Of a DNA stretch of 64,000 bases, positions 9,313 to 17,335 are shown one piece after another. Position 1 is the stretch's first letter, and every line of letters begins with the position of its first letter. Position numbers and translations under genes: made by a program. Source of the DNA: Desulfatibacillum aliphaticivorans DSM 15576 (GTDB taxonomy: Bacteria > Desulfobacterota > Desulfobacteria > Desulfobacterales > Desulfatibacillaceae); assembly GCF_000429905.1 (NCBI RefSeq), contig NZ_AUCT01000013.1, forward strand, positions 124,001 to 188,000, in the 5' to 3' direction. The notes beneath the pieces are model-generated. The model saw only the letters and a list, made by a program, of their open reading frames with translations, made no database searches and had not been told where the DNA came from.

Positions 9313-9409
9313 TTTGGAAGCGCCTGCTTTGCCGTACGTTTCATATTCGCTGGCAACACATTTTTGCCTAAGCGAGAAGTGATTTGTTTTTGAGCGTTGT
9401 GTAATAAAA

Positions 9410-10240
9410 CTAAGCATAACTACCCCGCATATGCCTTTCACCCCAGGGGGTGATGGAAAAAACGTAAAAAATCAGGCCCAGAACGAAAAGGGCCATGCCT
9501 GCATAGTAAATGGGGATGCCGGGGTCCTGGCGGACCGTCAATCCCACGTATTTGCGCCGAACCATGCCTCCTTCGGACCGGGGCGCAAATTCGGCCATGT
9601 GCGCGGACAGGCCCTGAAACCGGGCGGGGCGGTTGACGCCCGCCCGGGCGGTTTTGGTTCGGCCCTGGGAATCCTGAAAAAGGAGCGACGCGGTCGCGTT
9701 GATGGCGCGGCCGTCAAAGGGGGCCATGCGCTTTCCCCGATAGGTCTGGGTTTGCAAGCCGGTCAGGGTAATGGTTATGGACGTGTTTTCCACCCTGGTC
9801 GGCCGGTCGGGCAATAGGATCAGGCTGGTCACCGTATTGGCGAAGATGTAACTGGTCAGATACCCGGCCAGGATGATGATCAAGGCGTAATGCATGATGT
9901 GCGGAGACAGGCGCAAAACCAGGGACGTCCGGCCGGGAAGCCTCTTCCTGTTGCGCCAGATGGCGTTCACCCTGTCCGTGGTGCACACAAAGGTGTTCAG
10001 GCAGAGCAAAGCCAGCAAGCCCAGCAGCAGGAAAAACCACCACGTCACGGAGAGATGAGCCAGCCCCCAGGTTTTGGCCCAGGAAATCAGCGAGAGATCC
10101 TGCAGGGGCTTGAACACATGCACCTGGCTTCTGATCAGAAAGTATCCTAATCCCGCGCACACGCAAAGGTTCGTCATGCACACGAAGGTGAGACGCACGC
10201 TCGCCAGGGCATGCCAACTTTTTTTTATCAAGGCATCCAT
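9410..10240 (-). CDS. ResB-like (CcsB) cytochrome c assembly protein
   Basis: Protein of 276 residues. Hydrophobic segments occur near residues 20-40, 65-90 and 115-140, then a periplasmic beta-rich region of about 95 residues, then a final segment after RQDPGIPIYYAGMALFVLG, which is the ResB/CcsB signature (DPG before the last membrane helix). ResB and CcsA form the system II heme exporter and cytochrome c synthetase. I use ATG 10240, which overlaps the CcsA-like stop by 13 bases; an ATG or alternative start up to 10276 remains possible. Its place under a cobalamin riboswitch with an ABC corrinoid importer is unexpected. It is shorter than typical ResB proteins (about 450-600 residues), so the periplasmic part is reduced. 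Confidence 0.75.
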   Translation of the reverse strand: MDALIKKSWHALASVRLTFVCMTNLCVCAGLGYFLIRSQVHVFKPLQDLSLISWAKTWGLAHLSVTWWFFLLLGLLALLCLNTFVCTTDRVNAIWRNRKRLPGRTSLVLRLSPHIMHYALIIILAGYLTSYIFANTVTSLILLPDRPTRVENTSITITLTGLQTQTYRGKRMAPFDGRAINATASLLFQDSQGRTKTARAGVNRPARFQGLSAHMAEFAPRSEGGMVRRKYVGLTVRQDPGIPIYYAGMALFVLGLIFYVFSITPWGERHMRGSYA

Positions 10241-10992
10241 GTCGGCGGAAACAACCTCCCCATATCCGGTAAGCACGCGAACACAAAGGCGACGACCGCT
10301 CCAAATACGGCGGCCCAGGCGATGCGATGCGTTTCAAAAAAGCGTAAAAGATCCAAGTGAAGAAACAGGGCGTAATAAAACCACACGACCATGCCCGCGA
10401 TGACGGCCGGGTCCTCCCATACTATGGGGGCGCCCCACCCCAGGTAGGACCATAATTCCCCGCTGAACATGGACGCGGTGAACAAGGCAAAACCCCAGAC
10501 CGTCCACTTGCGCCAGGATTTCTTCGCGGCCATGGCCGGGCGCTCCCCCTCTGGGGAAAGCAGCCAGGCGCCGGCAATGCCTGCGGCGGCGAAAAAGCAC
10601 GCCCGGGCGCCTGCGCCCAGCAGCATGAACAGAAATGCGAAAACGGTTCTCGTCTGAAGAAAAGGCAGGTAATGGTCTTTGGGAAAAAATAAGGCCAGCA
10701 GGGATAATGCAGCCAGGATAACGAAAAACAGCCTGCGTTCCTTGTCGCCGGCGAACGGCCGGAACAGGCAAATGCCCGCAAAGGCCCAGACCGCAAAATA
10801 CGGGGCCTGATACAAGGCCAATAGCGGATGCCATTTCACCAGGCGCAGAATGCACGAAATTCCAGCCAGGAGAAATCCCAACCCGACAAAGGATTTTGCC
10901 AGTGTTTTCACTGAAAGAAATGACGATAGGGCGGCTGCGCAATGCGCTATGCACCCCAAGAAAAATATGGCTTTAAAAACAGCAGGTTCCAT
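10228..10992 (-). CDS. CcsA/ResC-like membrane protein, first gene of the riboswitch operon
   Basis: Hydrophobic protein of 254 residues with seven or eight membrane segments. Near residue 185 it carries WSYLGWGAPIVWEDPAV, in the position of the tryptophan-rich WWD heme-handling motif of CcsA/CcmC/CcmF proteins, but spaced differently from the common WGWDPKE form. The family moves heme across the membrane and ligates it to apocytochromes with ResB. I chose ATG 10992 because it is the first ATG after the riboswitch terminator; a longer frame would run through the terminator hairpin. Ribosome site is weak (GGATC). The gene overlaps the ResB-like gene, so the pair probably forms a complex. Whether the ligand is heme or a corrinoid is unknown. 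Confidence 0.72.
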   Translation of the reverse strand: MEPAVFKAIFFLGCIAHCAAALSSFLSVKTLAKSFVGLGFLLAGISCILRLVKWHPLLALYQAPYFAVWAFAGICLFRPFAGDKERRLFFVILAALSLLALFFPKDHYLPFLQTRTVFAFLFMLLGAGARACFFAAAGIAGAWLLSPEGERPAMAAKKSWRKWTVWGFALFTASMFSGELWSYLGWGAPIVWEDPAVIAGMVVWFYYALFLHLDLLRFFETHRIAWAAVFGAVVAFVFACLPDMGRLFPPTWMP

Positions 10993-11000
10993 GATCCAAA

Positions 11001-11036
11001 ATAAAAAGCCCTGCCTGTCGGGGAACAGGCAGGGCT
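11001..11036 (-). terminator. Intrinsic terminator: expression platform of the cobalamin riboswitch
   Basis: On the minus strand a perfect 12-bp stem AGCCCTGCCTGT / ACAGGCAGGGCT (11036-11025 and 11019-11008) closes a short loop and is followed by TTTTTATTTT. It stands between the aptamer and the first start codon (ATG 10992), so ligand-bound riboswitch would end transcription here. Confidence 0.88.
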
Positions 11037-11114
11037 GGATATGCCCTACAAAGCGAAGATCACGGATATAACGAATCCGCATCCCGCCTTAGACCCGAAG
11101 GCGAATGGAACGGC

Positions 11115-11282
11115 AACGGTTACGGCAGGTTTCCTGGCTCGTGAATCGTTCTACTTGCCGCGCCTTCCCATTTGCCTTGGCAAACAGTGGCTTGTGCAGC
11201 TTTCGTCCTCACTTACAGTGGCGGGTCCGCAGCGGATTTGCACCGCTTTCCCATTTTAACCCCGAAGGGTCCGTAACGACTA
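11115..11282 (-). ncRNA. Cobalamin riboswitch aptamer
   Basis: Minus-strand RNA with the hallmarks of the B12 element: GGTGCAAATCCGC near 11245-11231, CCCGCCACTGT (B12 box GCCACTGT at 11222-11215) and the 3' conserved GAGCCAGGAAACCTGCC at 11140-11124. The outer P1 helix can form between GTTACGG (about 11279-11273) and CCGTAAC (about 11124-11118). A promoter sits just upstream and a terminator hairpin about 80 bases downstream. It should repress the ten-kilobase uptake operon when adenosylcobalamin is plentiful. Confidence 0.95.
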
Positions 11283-11292
11283 ATTTTGTTTG

Positions 11293-11322
11293 GCTATAAA
11301 GTTTTTCCACGCGCTCTGTCAA
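11293..11322 (-). promoter_or_regulatory. Sigma-70-type promoter of the riboswitch operon
   Basis: Perfect -35 TTGACA (11322-11317) and, 18 bases on, a -10-like TATAGC (11298-11293) on the minus strand. The predicted start site near 11286 falls directly before the aptamer's P1 helix, which supports the call. Confidence 0.65.
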
Positions 11323-11566
11323 GGAAAAACGAACGGGATGCATAAATTGCGTCAATGCGGCCTATGGGTAAAAGGACGATAAATCAGGCCGTCCGCTGAT
11401 TTTGCCAGACGGCCTTTAAAAAGGCCATGGGGCTGGGGTAGACGCTAAAGGCACTGGGTCCCCGCCAATCGCCGTCCACGGCCTGCCGGTACTCAGCAAA
11501 GCAAAATTTTTCCATAAGAATAGGAGCGCATTATTGCGAGTTGGAGGAGTTAACAAAAGCCCGTAA
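11323..11566. other. Non-coding stretch between riboswitch promoter and TetR gene
   Basis: I see no gene here. The one structure is an inverted repeat AGGCCGTC / GACGGCCT at 11386-11415 with a 14-base loop; it lies downstream of the TetR gene on the minus strand and could be its terminator, but it has no clear U-run. Confidence 0.4.
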
Positions 11567-12730
11567 TCAGGCTGCGACCACCGCCTGGCAGAAAAGGTTG
11601 GTCAACTGTTCGATTTCCTTCATTTTATCGAAGCGGTTGTCCTTATCCATGATAACCCAGCGGAGCGCCATGTGGCTGAAAGCGCCCAAAAACATGTTTC
11701 TGAAAACATGGGGGTTGATGTCGGTTCTAAAGTCGCCCTGTTCCTGGCCTTCCTTGATGATGTCCTCCAGGGTTTTGATGTAGGTCATAAAAAGGTCAAA
11801 GGCCTTGGAGCCGTAAAACCTTTTATTCAATTGGACGTCCAGGAGAAAGACTTGCAGAAAGTCCCTGTCGGGCAGGTACAGCCAAAAATGGAATTTGATG
11901 AACCTGCGGAGCTTGGACAAGGGCGGTTTGATGATAAAGGCCTCGGACAACGCGTCCACGTGGGCCTGTAGGCGCTTTTCCGGGATGGAAAGCAGGAGGT
12001 CTTCCTTGTTTTTAAAATAATCGTATATGGTGCCTTCCGCCACTTCCGCCAACTGGGCGATTTCAGTGATTCTGGCCTTGCCGAAGCCTTTTTGCGAGAA
12101 TACCTCCAGGGCGGCCTTGAGTATGCGGGGCTCCTTGTCGTTGTTGGCATCGCGCTGTTTGACGGAAATCATGGCCAGAATGAGCGTCATGATGTCGTCG
12201 AAGTCCTTGATGCTTTCGTCCAGTTCGCCGATGGCCAGTTTGCTGACCGCCTCGAAATCCACCAGGCCGTAAACGCATTCCCTGAGCAGATACAGGTTGA
12301 TGTCTTTTCGGAACACGCCTTCCTGGATGCCGCTTTTCAGAATATCCATGAGGACAGCGGCGTGCTTTCTCATGACCTGATAGCCGGGCGTGGAGTAAAA
12401 GGCCTTGTTTGAACGGCATTCGAACAAGAGGGTTCGTACGTATCCGGGGTGGGTGTCGTTGTATTTGAGGCTGTACCAGATGAATTTGCGAAGCCGGGAT
12501 TCCGGGTCCCTAATCCCTTCCAACTGCTCGTCCAGTTGGCACAAGGACTCGTTCATTCTTTCCGTAGCCACGGAAAAAAGCAGGTCTTCCTTGCCTTTAA
12601 AATACTGATACACCAAGGAATCCGCCACGCCCGCCTTTTTGGCGACCTTGGCGATGGTGGCGCCGGCGATGCCCGATTCCGCGATCAGTTCTTCGGCTGC
12701 TTTTAGTATACCGTATTTATTGTCGCTCAT
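11567..12730 (-). CDS. Double TetR-family regulator (two TetR units in one chain)
   Basis: Protein of 387 residues made of two complete TetR units. The first helix-turn-helix is at residues about 6-55 (ILKAAEELIAESGIAGATIAKVAKKAGVADSLVYQYFKGKEDLL, motif positions 8-52), followed by an effector domain; a second starts near residue 195 with ILKAALEVFSQKGFGKARITEIAQLAEVAEGTIYDYFKNKEDLL in the same form. TetR proteins normally carry one such unit of about 200 residues and work as homodimers, so this chain may bind DNA as an intramolecular pseudo-dimer. The ATG at 12730 has a modest ribosome site; a start at 12778 is possible. Position next to the thiolase operon suggests control of fatty-acid or acyl-CoA genes (inference). 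Confidence 0.88.
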   Translation of the reverse strand: MSDNKYGILKAAEELIAESGIAGATIAKVAKKAGVADSLVYQYFKGKEDLLFSVATERMNESLCQLDEQLEGIRDPESRLRKFIWYSLKYNDTHPGYVRTLLFECRSNKAFYSTPGYQVMRKHAAVLMDILKSGIQEGVFRKDINLYLLRECVYGLVDFEAVSKLAIGELDESIKDFDDIMTLILAMISVKQRDANNDKEPRILKAALEVFSQKGFGKARITEIAQLAEVAEGTIYDYFKNKEDLLLSIPEKRLQAHVDALSEAFIIKPPLSKLRRFIKFHFWLYLPDRDFLQVFLLDVQLNKRFYGSKAFDLFMTYIKTLEDIIKEGQEQGDFRTDINPHVFRNMFLGAFSHMALRWVIMDKDNRFDKMKEIEQLTNLFCQAVVAA

Positions 12731-12915
12731 TTCAAACTCTACGAAGCCTTTTATCAAACTTGAACTGGCGTACAGCAATACCTCTAAATTGAATTGGTTT
12801 CAAGGCCTTCGATGGCTATGAGCCATGATTATGAGAGAAAAGTTAAGCGATTTTTCCGGATTGGTCGCGTTGGAGCCCGGACGCCCTGCAAAACGGCGCC
12901 CGGGCAATAGTTATT

Positions 12916-13107
12916 TTATGAGGATTCCAACTCCTTCAGGATCATGTCAGCGTACAGCATGGCGCTGGTGGAAGCGCCGTTGGCCGCCAGGCCCCTGCCG
13001 ATATAGGCGTCCCCTGCTTTTTGATCGGCTTCCCTGGCAAGAATGGCGGACGCGCCAAGCCCGCCGATGCCTGCGCCGACGATTATAGTATCGTACTTAG
13101 CGCTCAT
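12916..13107 (-). pseudogene. Remnant of a phytoene-dehydrogenase-like FAD oxidoreductase (internal deletion)
   Basis: A 63-residue frame with a good ribosome site joins two ends of one protein type. Residues 4-27 are the N-terminal dinucleotide-binding motif (YDTIIVGAGIGGLGASAIL). Residues 31-63 look like the C-terminal FAD-contact segment and tail (GDAYIGRGLAANGASTSAM). Roughly 400 residues of the middle are missing, and the junction keeps the reading frame. It cannot be an active enzyme. It lies between the TetR gene and the acyl-CoA operon and probably belonged to that operon. Confidence 0.75.
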
Positions 13108-13137
13108 GATTCGCTGCCTCCTGAAAAAGTAACAGCG

Positions 13138-14031
13138 TCAGATTACGGGGCACGCATAAGGCGTTTTGAAATCCACGGGCGCGTTCCGGTCTCTGTACTC
13201 CAGGGATATGCAACGCTTGATGTATTCCTTTTCCTGCATGCCTGTGGCGCCCCCCATAATAATGCAGGCGTCAACCGGCTTCATCCGGCCGGGTTCCAGG
13301 GCGATTATCGCCGCGTCATCCTGTACTGTATTTTCCTGAGCGATTAATGTTAACAAGGCTTCCGGGACCTCATGCACCTCCGGGACCGGAGGCGGCGCCG
13401 CGCCGTTAACCCGCCGCCCGAAGCAGGCGTTCATGGCGCTGTCCGGAACTCCGTCGGAAGTCATGATCCACAAGGCGCCGGGCTCGGCCTCCAGCCATTC
13501 GGCCTGATACAGGGCGTTGGTTTTGCCCGCCAGCCAGAAATTTCTTTGGGACAGCATGGTCAGCCTTCCGCTTTGGCGGCCGTAGGCGTACAAAGCGCTG
13601 TCCCCCATGTGCATGAGCAAGGCTTTCCAACCCTCTTCGGTTTGTACGAACTTCAGCGCCGTAAGCGTGCAGCTTGCGGTTCGCGGGACGGCGGAAATAG
13701 CCTTGGACGCCTGATTTACAGCCTCTTTCTTAAAAGGCTCCAGGCCCGACTCATCGAGATCAAGCCTGGAGCAATTTTTTCGAAACAGGGCGTCCAAACG
13801 CAGCAGCAGGTCTCTGGAGGCTGCGGGATTTCTATCCGAACTGTCCGATACGGCGAAAAAGCAGGTTTTAAAGTCAAGCAATATGCAGTCCCCGTTTCCC
13901 ACAGGGCCTGCGTCGGGCCTGAATCCTGCTCGGACTCCTGCGCCGGCTGATCCCGGCCGCAGGAATGTCCGCCTGGCGAGGTTGATGAAAATAGCCGCCT
14001 CCCCTGCTTCGCCTTTAGCTGATGATATCAA
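13138..14031 (-). CDS. PP2C-like protein phosphatase in a thiolase operon
   Basis: Protein of 297 residues related to PP2C/SpoIIE-type metal-dependent phosphatases. Visible motifs: CFFAVSDSSDRNP near residue 58 (place of the first metal-binding Asp), TLTALKF and LLMHMGDSALYAYG near 125-150, MTSDGVPD near 190 and a C-terminal DDAAIIALE near 240. The first motif lacks the usual DGMGG form, so activity is uncertain. The final 50 residues, after the phosphatase core, have no family I recognise. The start overlaps the DUF35 gene's end by 17 bases, so it is expressed with the acyl-CoA operon; a regulatory role on those enzymes is speculation. Confidence 0.68.
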   Translation of the reverse strand: MISSAKGEAGEAAIFINLARRTFLRPGSAGAGVRAGFRPDAGPVGNGDCILLDFKTCFFAVSDSSDRNPAASRDLLLRLDALFRKNCSRLDLDESGLEPFKKEAVNQASKAISAVPRTASCTLTALKFVQTEEGWKALLMHMGDSALYAYGRQSGRLTMLSQRNFWLAGKTNALYQAEWLEAEPGALWIMTSDGVPDSAMNACFGRRVNGAAPPPVPEVHEVPEALLTLIAQENTVQDDAAIIALEPGRMKPVDACIIMGGATGMQEKEYIKRCISLEYRDRNAPVDFKTPYACPVI

Positions 14032-14494
14032 AATGTATGATATCGGTAATATGTCCCTGCATTTCTTCTTTGGGCTTGAACACGGCTTTGAGCCTCATGC
14101 CCACTTCAATTTTGCTGACGTCGGTTTCGTTGATGATGTGAGAAAAGATATTGTCCGCGCCGTCCATCTGAATGTATCCGTAGGTGTAGGGAACAGGGCG
14201 CTGTCCGCCTGTGTTGGGGTCGATGAACGGGTAGTTCACCACGGAAAAGGCCCGCAAGGTCCCGGTGTCGGACAGGGGCACGAGTTCGTCCATTTCCGTG
14301 TAGCAGGGTCCGCAGACCCGCCTGGGCGGCACGTAGACCTTTTTGCATTGGGGACAGCGAATTCCCACAAACCGCTGATTCTCCCGAATTTCCTGGAAAA
14401 ACATGCTGCCATGCAGACCGATGGACCAATCATAGGGCATGGCTTTATCCAATGCAACCGTGAGCAATTTGTCGTAATCTCTTTCAGTTGTCAT
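14015..14494 (-). CDS. DUF35 OB-fold/zinc-ribbon protein, partner of thiolase-like protein
   Basis: Protein of 159 residues. An N-terminal helix is followed by a rubredoxin-like zinc ribbon (CPQCKKVYVPPRRVCGPC near residues 47-64) and an OB-fold domain with GTLRAFSVVNYPF and PYTYGYIQMDGADN. DUF35 proteins pair with thiolase-superfamily enzymes, as in the steroid retro-aldolase ChsH2-Ltp2 and the archaeal acetoacetyl-CoA/HMG-CoA complex. A GGAGG ribosome site precedes ATG 14494. The gene directly follows the thiolase-like gene at 14517, its probable partner. Confidence 0.88.
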   Translation of the reverse strand: MTTERDYDKLLTVALDKAMPYDWSIGLHGSMFFQEIRENQRFVGIRCPQCKKVYVPPRRVCGPCYTEMDELVPLSDTGTLRAFSVVNYPFIDPNTGGQRPVPYTYGYIQMDGADNIFSHIINETDVSKIEVGMRLKAVFKPKEEMQGHITDIIHFDIIS

Positions 14495-14516
14495 GAAAGA
14501 TTCCTCCTTGCAATCC

Positions 14517-15677
14517 TCAAGAGCGTTCAGCGCCTAAAATCATCACGTCGGACCAGAAGCATCCGCCGAAGCCTGTTGCCAGGGCCTTGTTGACCTTGGG
14601 GAGCTGGCGTTTTCCGCCTTTTCCCATTACCTGGATGGAGGCTTCGGCCACCCTGAGCAGGGCCGTGGCGCCGATGCAGTTTGTGCTGATCACGCCGCCT
14701 GAGGGGTTGACCGGGATCATTCCGTCCATGTTTGTGTTTCCGTCCCGGACGAATTTGGCGCCTTCGCCGCGGCCGCAGAAATTAAGGTCTTCAATCCATT
14801 TGATGCCGGCGTAGGTGTATGGCAGATAAAGCTCGGCCACGTCCAGCTCCTCGGCCGGATTGCTTATGCCCGCTTTTTTGTAAGCTTCCTGGGAAGCGCG
14901 CGCCAAAGAGACCAGCCCGGCGTCATAGTCCGTGGAATCCCCGAACCAGCTATAGGTGTGCCGCACGGCAGTCGCGTGCACCCAGGCGGGTTGTTTGGCC
15001 AGCCTTTGGGCTTCTCCGTCCGCGGCGAAAACCACGGCGCAGGCGCCGTCGGTCCTGGGGCAGACGTCCAGAAGTTTGATGGGATGGGCCAGCATGGGGG
15101 AGGACATGACGTCCTCCAGGGTGATGGGCCGCTGCAAGTGGGCGTGAGGGTTGTTAAGGGCGTTGTTGCGGTCCCTCACGGCCACGCGGGCAGCGTCTTC
15201 CTGGGTGGCGCCGTACTGCTTCATATAGGCCGTGGCTTCGGTGGCCAGGCTGGGAATGGCGCCGGAATAGGAGAAGCGGTCCCAAATGGGGTCGCTGCAC
15301 GTGATGATGGCGCCCGTGGTGTCGCTTTCGGAGTTTTTCTCCCACCCTATGGCGAGCACCCGGTCGAACATGCCCGAGGCCACGTGGTAATAGGCTGCGA
15401 TGGCCACGGAGGCGCCTGTGGTTCCGCCCGTGGTGACCTTCATAATGGGCTTCATGAACCCGCCGGAGCCTTCGATGCTCCAGTTGTCCACATAATTGAT
15501 TGATTCGAAATGGTCCATATTGCCAATGACAATGGCGTCGATGTCCCTGATGGTGATGCCGCAGTCCTCCAGGGCTCTATCGACGGCCTCGCGGATCATT
15601 TCCTGTCCTGTTACGTCCGGCCTGTGACTTTTATGATCGGTCTGGCCGGTTCCGACGATTGCAACTTTTTGGGCCAT
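14517..15677 (-). CDS. Thiolase-superfamily protein lacking the nucleophilic Cys (Ltp2/SCP2-thiolase type)
   Basis: Protein of 386 residues with the thiolase fold: MAQKVAIVGTGQTDH at the start, a central ERVLAIGWEK-like strand (FDRVLAIGWEK), NPSGGVIST near residue 320 and TGFGGCFWSD at the C terminus. Where true thiolases have their acyl-accepting Cys, this protein reads TTGGTTGAS, so claisen condensation or thiolysis by the usual route is unlikely. Such proteins include the lipid-transfer-like aldolases that cleave steroid side-chain CoA thioesters together with a DUF35 subunit. ATG 15677 has an AGAGG ribosome site. It is followed closely by the DUF35 gene. Confidence 0.86.
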   Translation of the reverse strand: MAQKVAIVGTGQTDHKSHRPDVTGQEMIREAVDRALEDCGITIRDIDAIVIGNMDHFESINYVDNWSIEGSGGFMKPIMKVTTGGTTGASVAIAAYYHVASGMFDRVLAIGWEKNSESDTTGAIITCSDPIWDRFSYSGAIPSLATEATAYMKQYGATQEDAARVAVRDRNNALNNPHAHLQRPITLEDVMSSPMLAHPIKLLDVCPRTDGACAVVFAADGEAQRLAKQPAWVHATAVRHTYSWFGDSTDYDAGLVSLARASQEAYKKAGISNPAEELDVAELYLPYTYAGIKWIEDLNFCGRGEGAKFVRDGNTNMDGMIPVNPSGGVISTNCIGATALLRVAEASIQVMGKGGKRQLPKVNKALATGFGGCFWSDVMILGAERS

Positions 15678-15687
15678 GGTTAACCTC

Positions 15688-16830
15688 TTATTTTTGGTTG
15701 CCGAGAATCCACACGCAATGGGCCTGGCCGCATGCACCGTTGATTCCGTGGGCCAAGGCTGTTTTAGCGTTTTCCACCTGCCGCTGTCCTGCTTCGCCTC
15801 TCAGCTGAAGCACGGACTCGATGATGCGGGCCAATCCTGCGACCAGCATGGCGTGGGAGGATAAAACGCCGCCCGAGGGGTTGACGGGCAGGCCGCCGGA
15901 CATGGCGGTGACGCCCTGATCCAGGAGCCTTGCTCCTTTTCCCGCCTCGCAGAACCCCATGCCTTCGAGCCACATGGGCTCCATGTAGCTGAACGCGTCG
16001 TACAGCTCCACCAGGTCGATGGATTTCAAGGGATCGGAGATTCCGGCCATGGTGTAAGCCTTTTTCGAGGCGGCGGCCAAGGATTGGGGAACGGCGAGAT
16101 CGCGGTCGCCCAGGAGATAGGCGTCCGAGCAATGAGCCATTCCGCGCACCCAGACGGGCTTTGTTTTGGCCTTTTTTACATGGGACTCATTGGCAATGAT
16201 TATGGCTGCGGCGCCGTCGCTGACCGGGCTGCAATCCAGCTTTTTCAGCGGATCCGCCAGCTTTTCCGAGTTCATGACGTCGTCCACGGTCACGTCCAAC
16301 TGAAGATGGGCGAAAGGATTGTTTTTTCCGTTTGCGTGATTCTTGACGGAAACCCTGGCGAAGTCTTCTTCCGTCAGCCCGTAGCGGTCCATGTACATGC
16401 GGGCCTGAAGCGCGCTGGAGCTGATGGATTCCAGGCCCAAAAGGCGCTGGTAGATGGGGTCGAACATTCCGTTGGTGATGAACCGGACATCCCCTTCGCT
16501 GCCTTTGGCGTGGGTCACCACCAGGGTGGTTCCGAATCCGCCCAGGGTTCTCATGGCGCCGTAAAGGGCGCCGAAGGTTCCGTCGCCTTCCACGGTGGAG
16601 ATGTTTTTGTCGTGCGCGCCGGCTGCGTCGCCCACGGCCATGGAGGAAATGGTCCGGCCGTCAATAAAGTCGTTGGAGACGGTCACTACATTATCCACGT
16701 CCCCCAGGGTCAGGCCGGCGTCTTCCATGGCTGCGCGGGTTACGTCAAAGACCAGGTCCGCACAGGTTTTATCTTTTTTTCTTTTGGCGTATTTTGTCTG
16801 TGCAACGCCAACGATGGCTATGTTGTCCAT
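15688..16830 (-). CDS. Thiolase-superfamily protein lacking the nucleophilic Cys (second copy)
   Basis: Protein of 380 residues, diverged from the neighbour at 14517. It begins MDNIAIVGVAQTKYAKR; the segment that should hold the nucleophilic Cys reads STVEGDGTFGALYGAM, with no Cys. NPSGGVLSSHAM near residue 305 keeps the GH-like His region and the C terminus ends GACGQAHCVWILG. It is probably a CoA-thioester aldolase or carrier-type thiolase acting with the DUF35 protein encoded just upstream (16852-17313). A GGAGG site precedes ATG 16830; 10 bases separate its stop from the next start. Confidence 0.86.
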   Translation of the reverse strand: MDNIAIVGVAQTKYAKRKKDKTCADLVFDVTRAAMEDAGLTLGDVDNVVTVSNDFIDGRTISSMAVGDAAGAHDKNISTVEGDGTFGALYGAMRTLGGFGTTLVVTHAKGSEGDVRFITNGMFDPIYQRLLGLESISSSALQARMYMDRYGLTEEDFARVSVKNHANGKNNPFAHLQLDVTVDDVMNSEKLADPLKKLDCSPVSDGAAAIIIANESHVKKAKTKPVWVRGMAHCSDAYLLGDRDLAVPQSLAAASKKAYTMAGISDPLKSIDLVELYDAFSYMEPMWLEGMGFCEAGKGARLLDQGVTAMSGGLPVNPSGGVLSSHAMLVAGLARIIESVLQLRGEAGQRQVENAKTALAHGINGACGQAHCVWILGNQK

Positions 16831-16851
16831 TGTATCCTCCGCAAACCGGAA

Positions 16852-17313
16852 TCAGATGATCTCAAAACCGTCAATATCCAGGATATGCCCCTTTCTTTCG
16901 GATTTCTCCTTGAAGCAGGCGCGCACCCGGACTCCTTTTTCCAGTTTATCCAAATCCTTTTTGATCAAATGCACCAGGCTCACATCCGCTCCGTCCAGTT
17001 GGATCATGGCGTATGCGAACGGGACCTCCACAGGCTGCAGAGGGTGTGAAAACCGGACGACGGTGTAGGACTGAACGGTTCCCTCGTTGCTCAGTTGGAC
17101 CCATTCCCCCGTGTCCGTAAAGCATTGCGCGCATGTCCTGCGGGGAGGAACATAGACTGTGCCGCAGCTGTTGCAGCGGCATCCCATAATGGTTTCCTTG
17201 TCGCGAAGCCCCATGAGAAACAGGCTTCCTGTCTCGCCCGCCCACCATGTGTAAGGCACGGCGATTTGCCCTTTAAAAGTCAGAGGCTCTACTTGCTCCA
17301 GCCATTTTTCCAT
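16852..17313 (-). CDS. DUF35 OB-fold/zinc-ribbon protein (second copy)
   Basis: Protein of 153 residues with the zinc ribbon CRCNSCGTVYVPPRRTCAQC near residue 45-64 and an OB-fold with GTVQSYTVVRFSHPL and PFAYAMIQLDGADVS. The N-terminal part (PYTWWAGETGSLFLMGL) is the helical region that contacts a thiolase partner in known complexes. It lies between the true thiolase gene and the second thiolase-like gene, so it could serve either. A GGAGG ribosome site precedes ATG 17313. Confidence 0.88.
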   Translation of the reverse strand: MEKWLEQVEPLTFKGQIAVPYTWWAGETGSLFLMGLRDKETIMGCRCNSCGTVYVPPRRTCAQCFTDTGEWVQLSNEGTVQSYTVVRFSHPLQPVEVPFAYAMIQLDGADVSLVHLIKKDLDKLEKGVRVRACFKEKSERKGHILDIDGFEII

Positions 17314-17335
17314 GCTGATTATCCTCCAATGGTTT

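Noticed and set aside
9013..9441. Possible gene of 142 codons on the minus strand
   Set aside because: It runs through the palindromic repeat and the start of the binding lipoprotein; low-complexity translation with no family.
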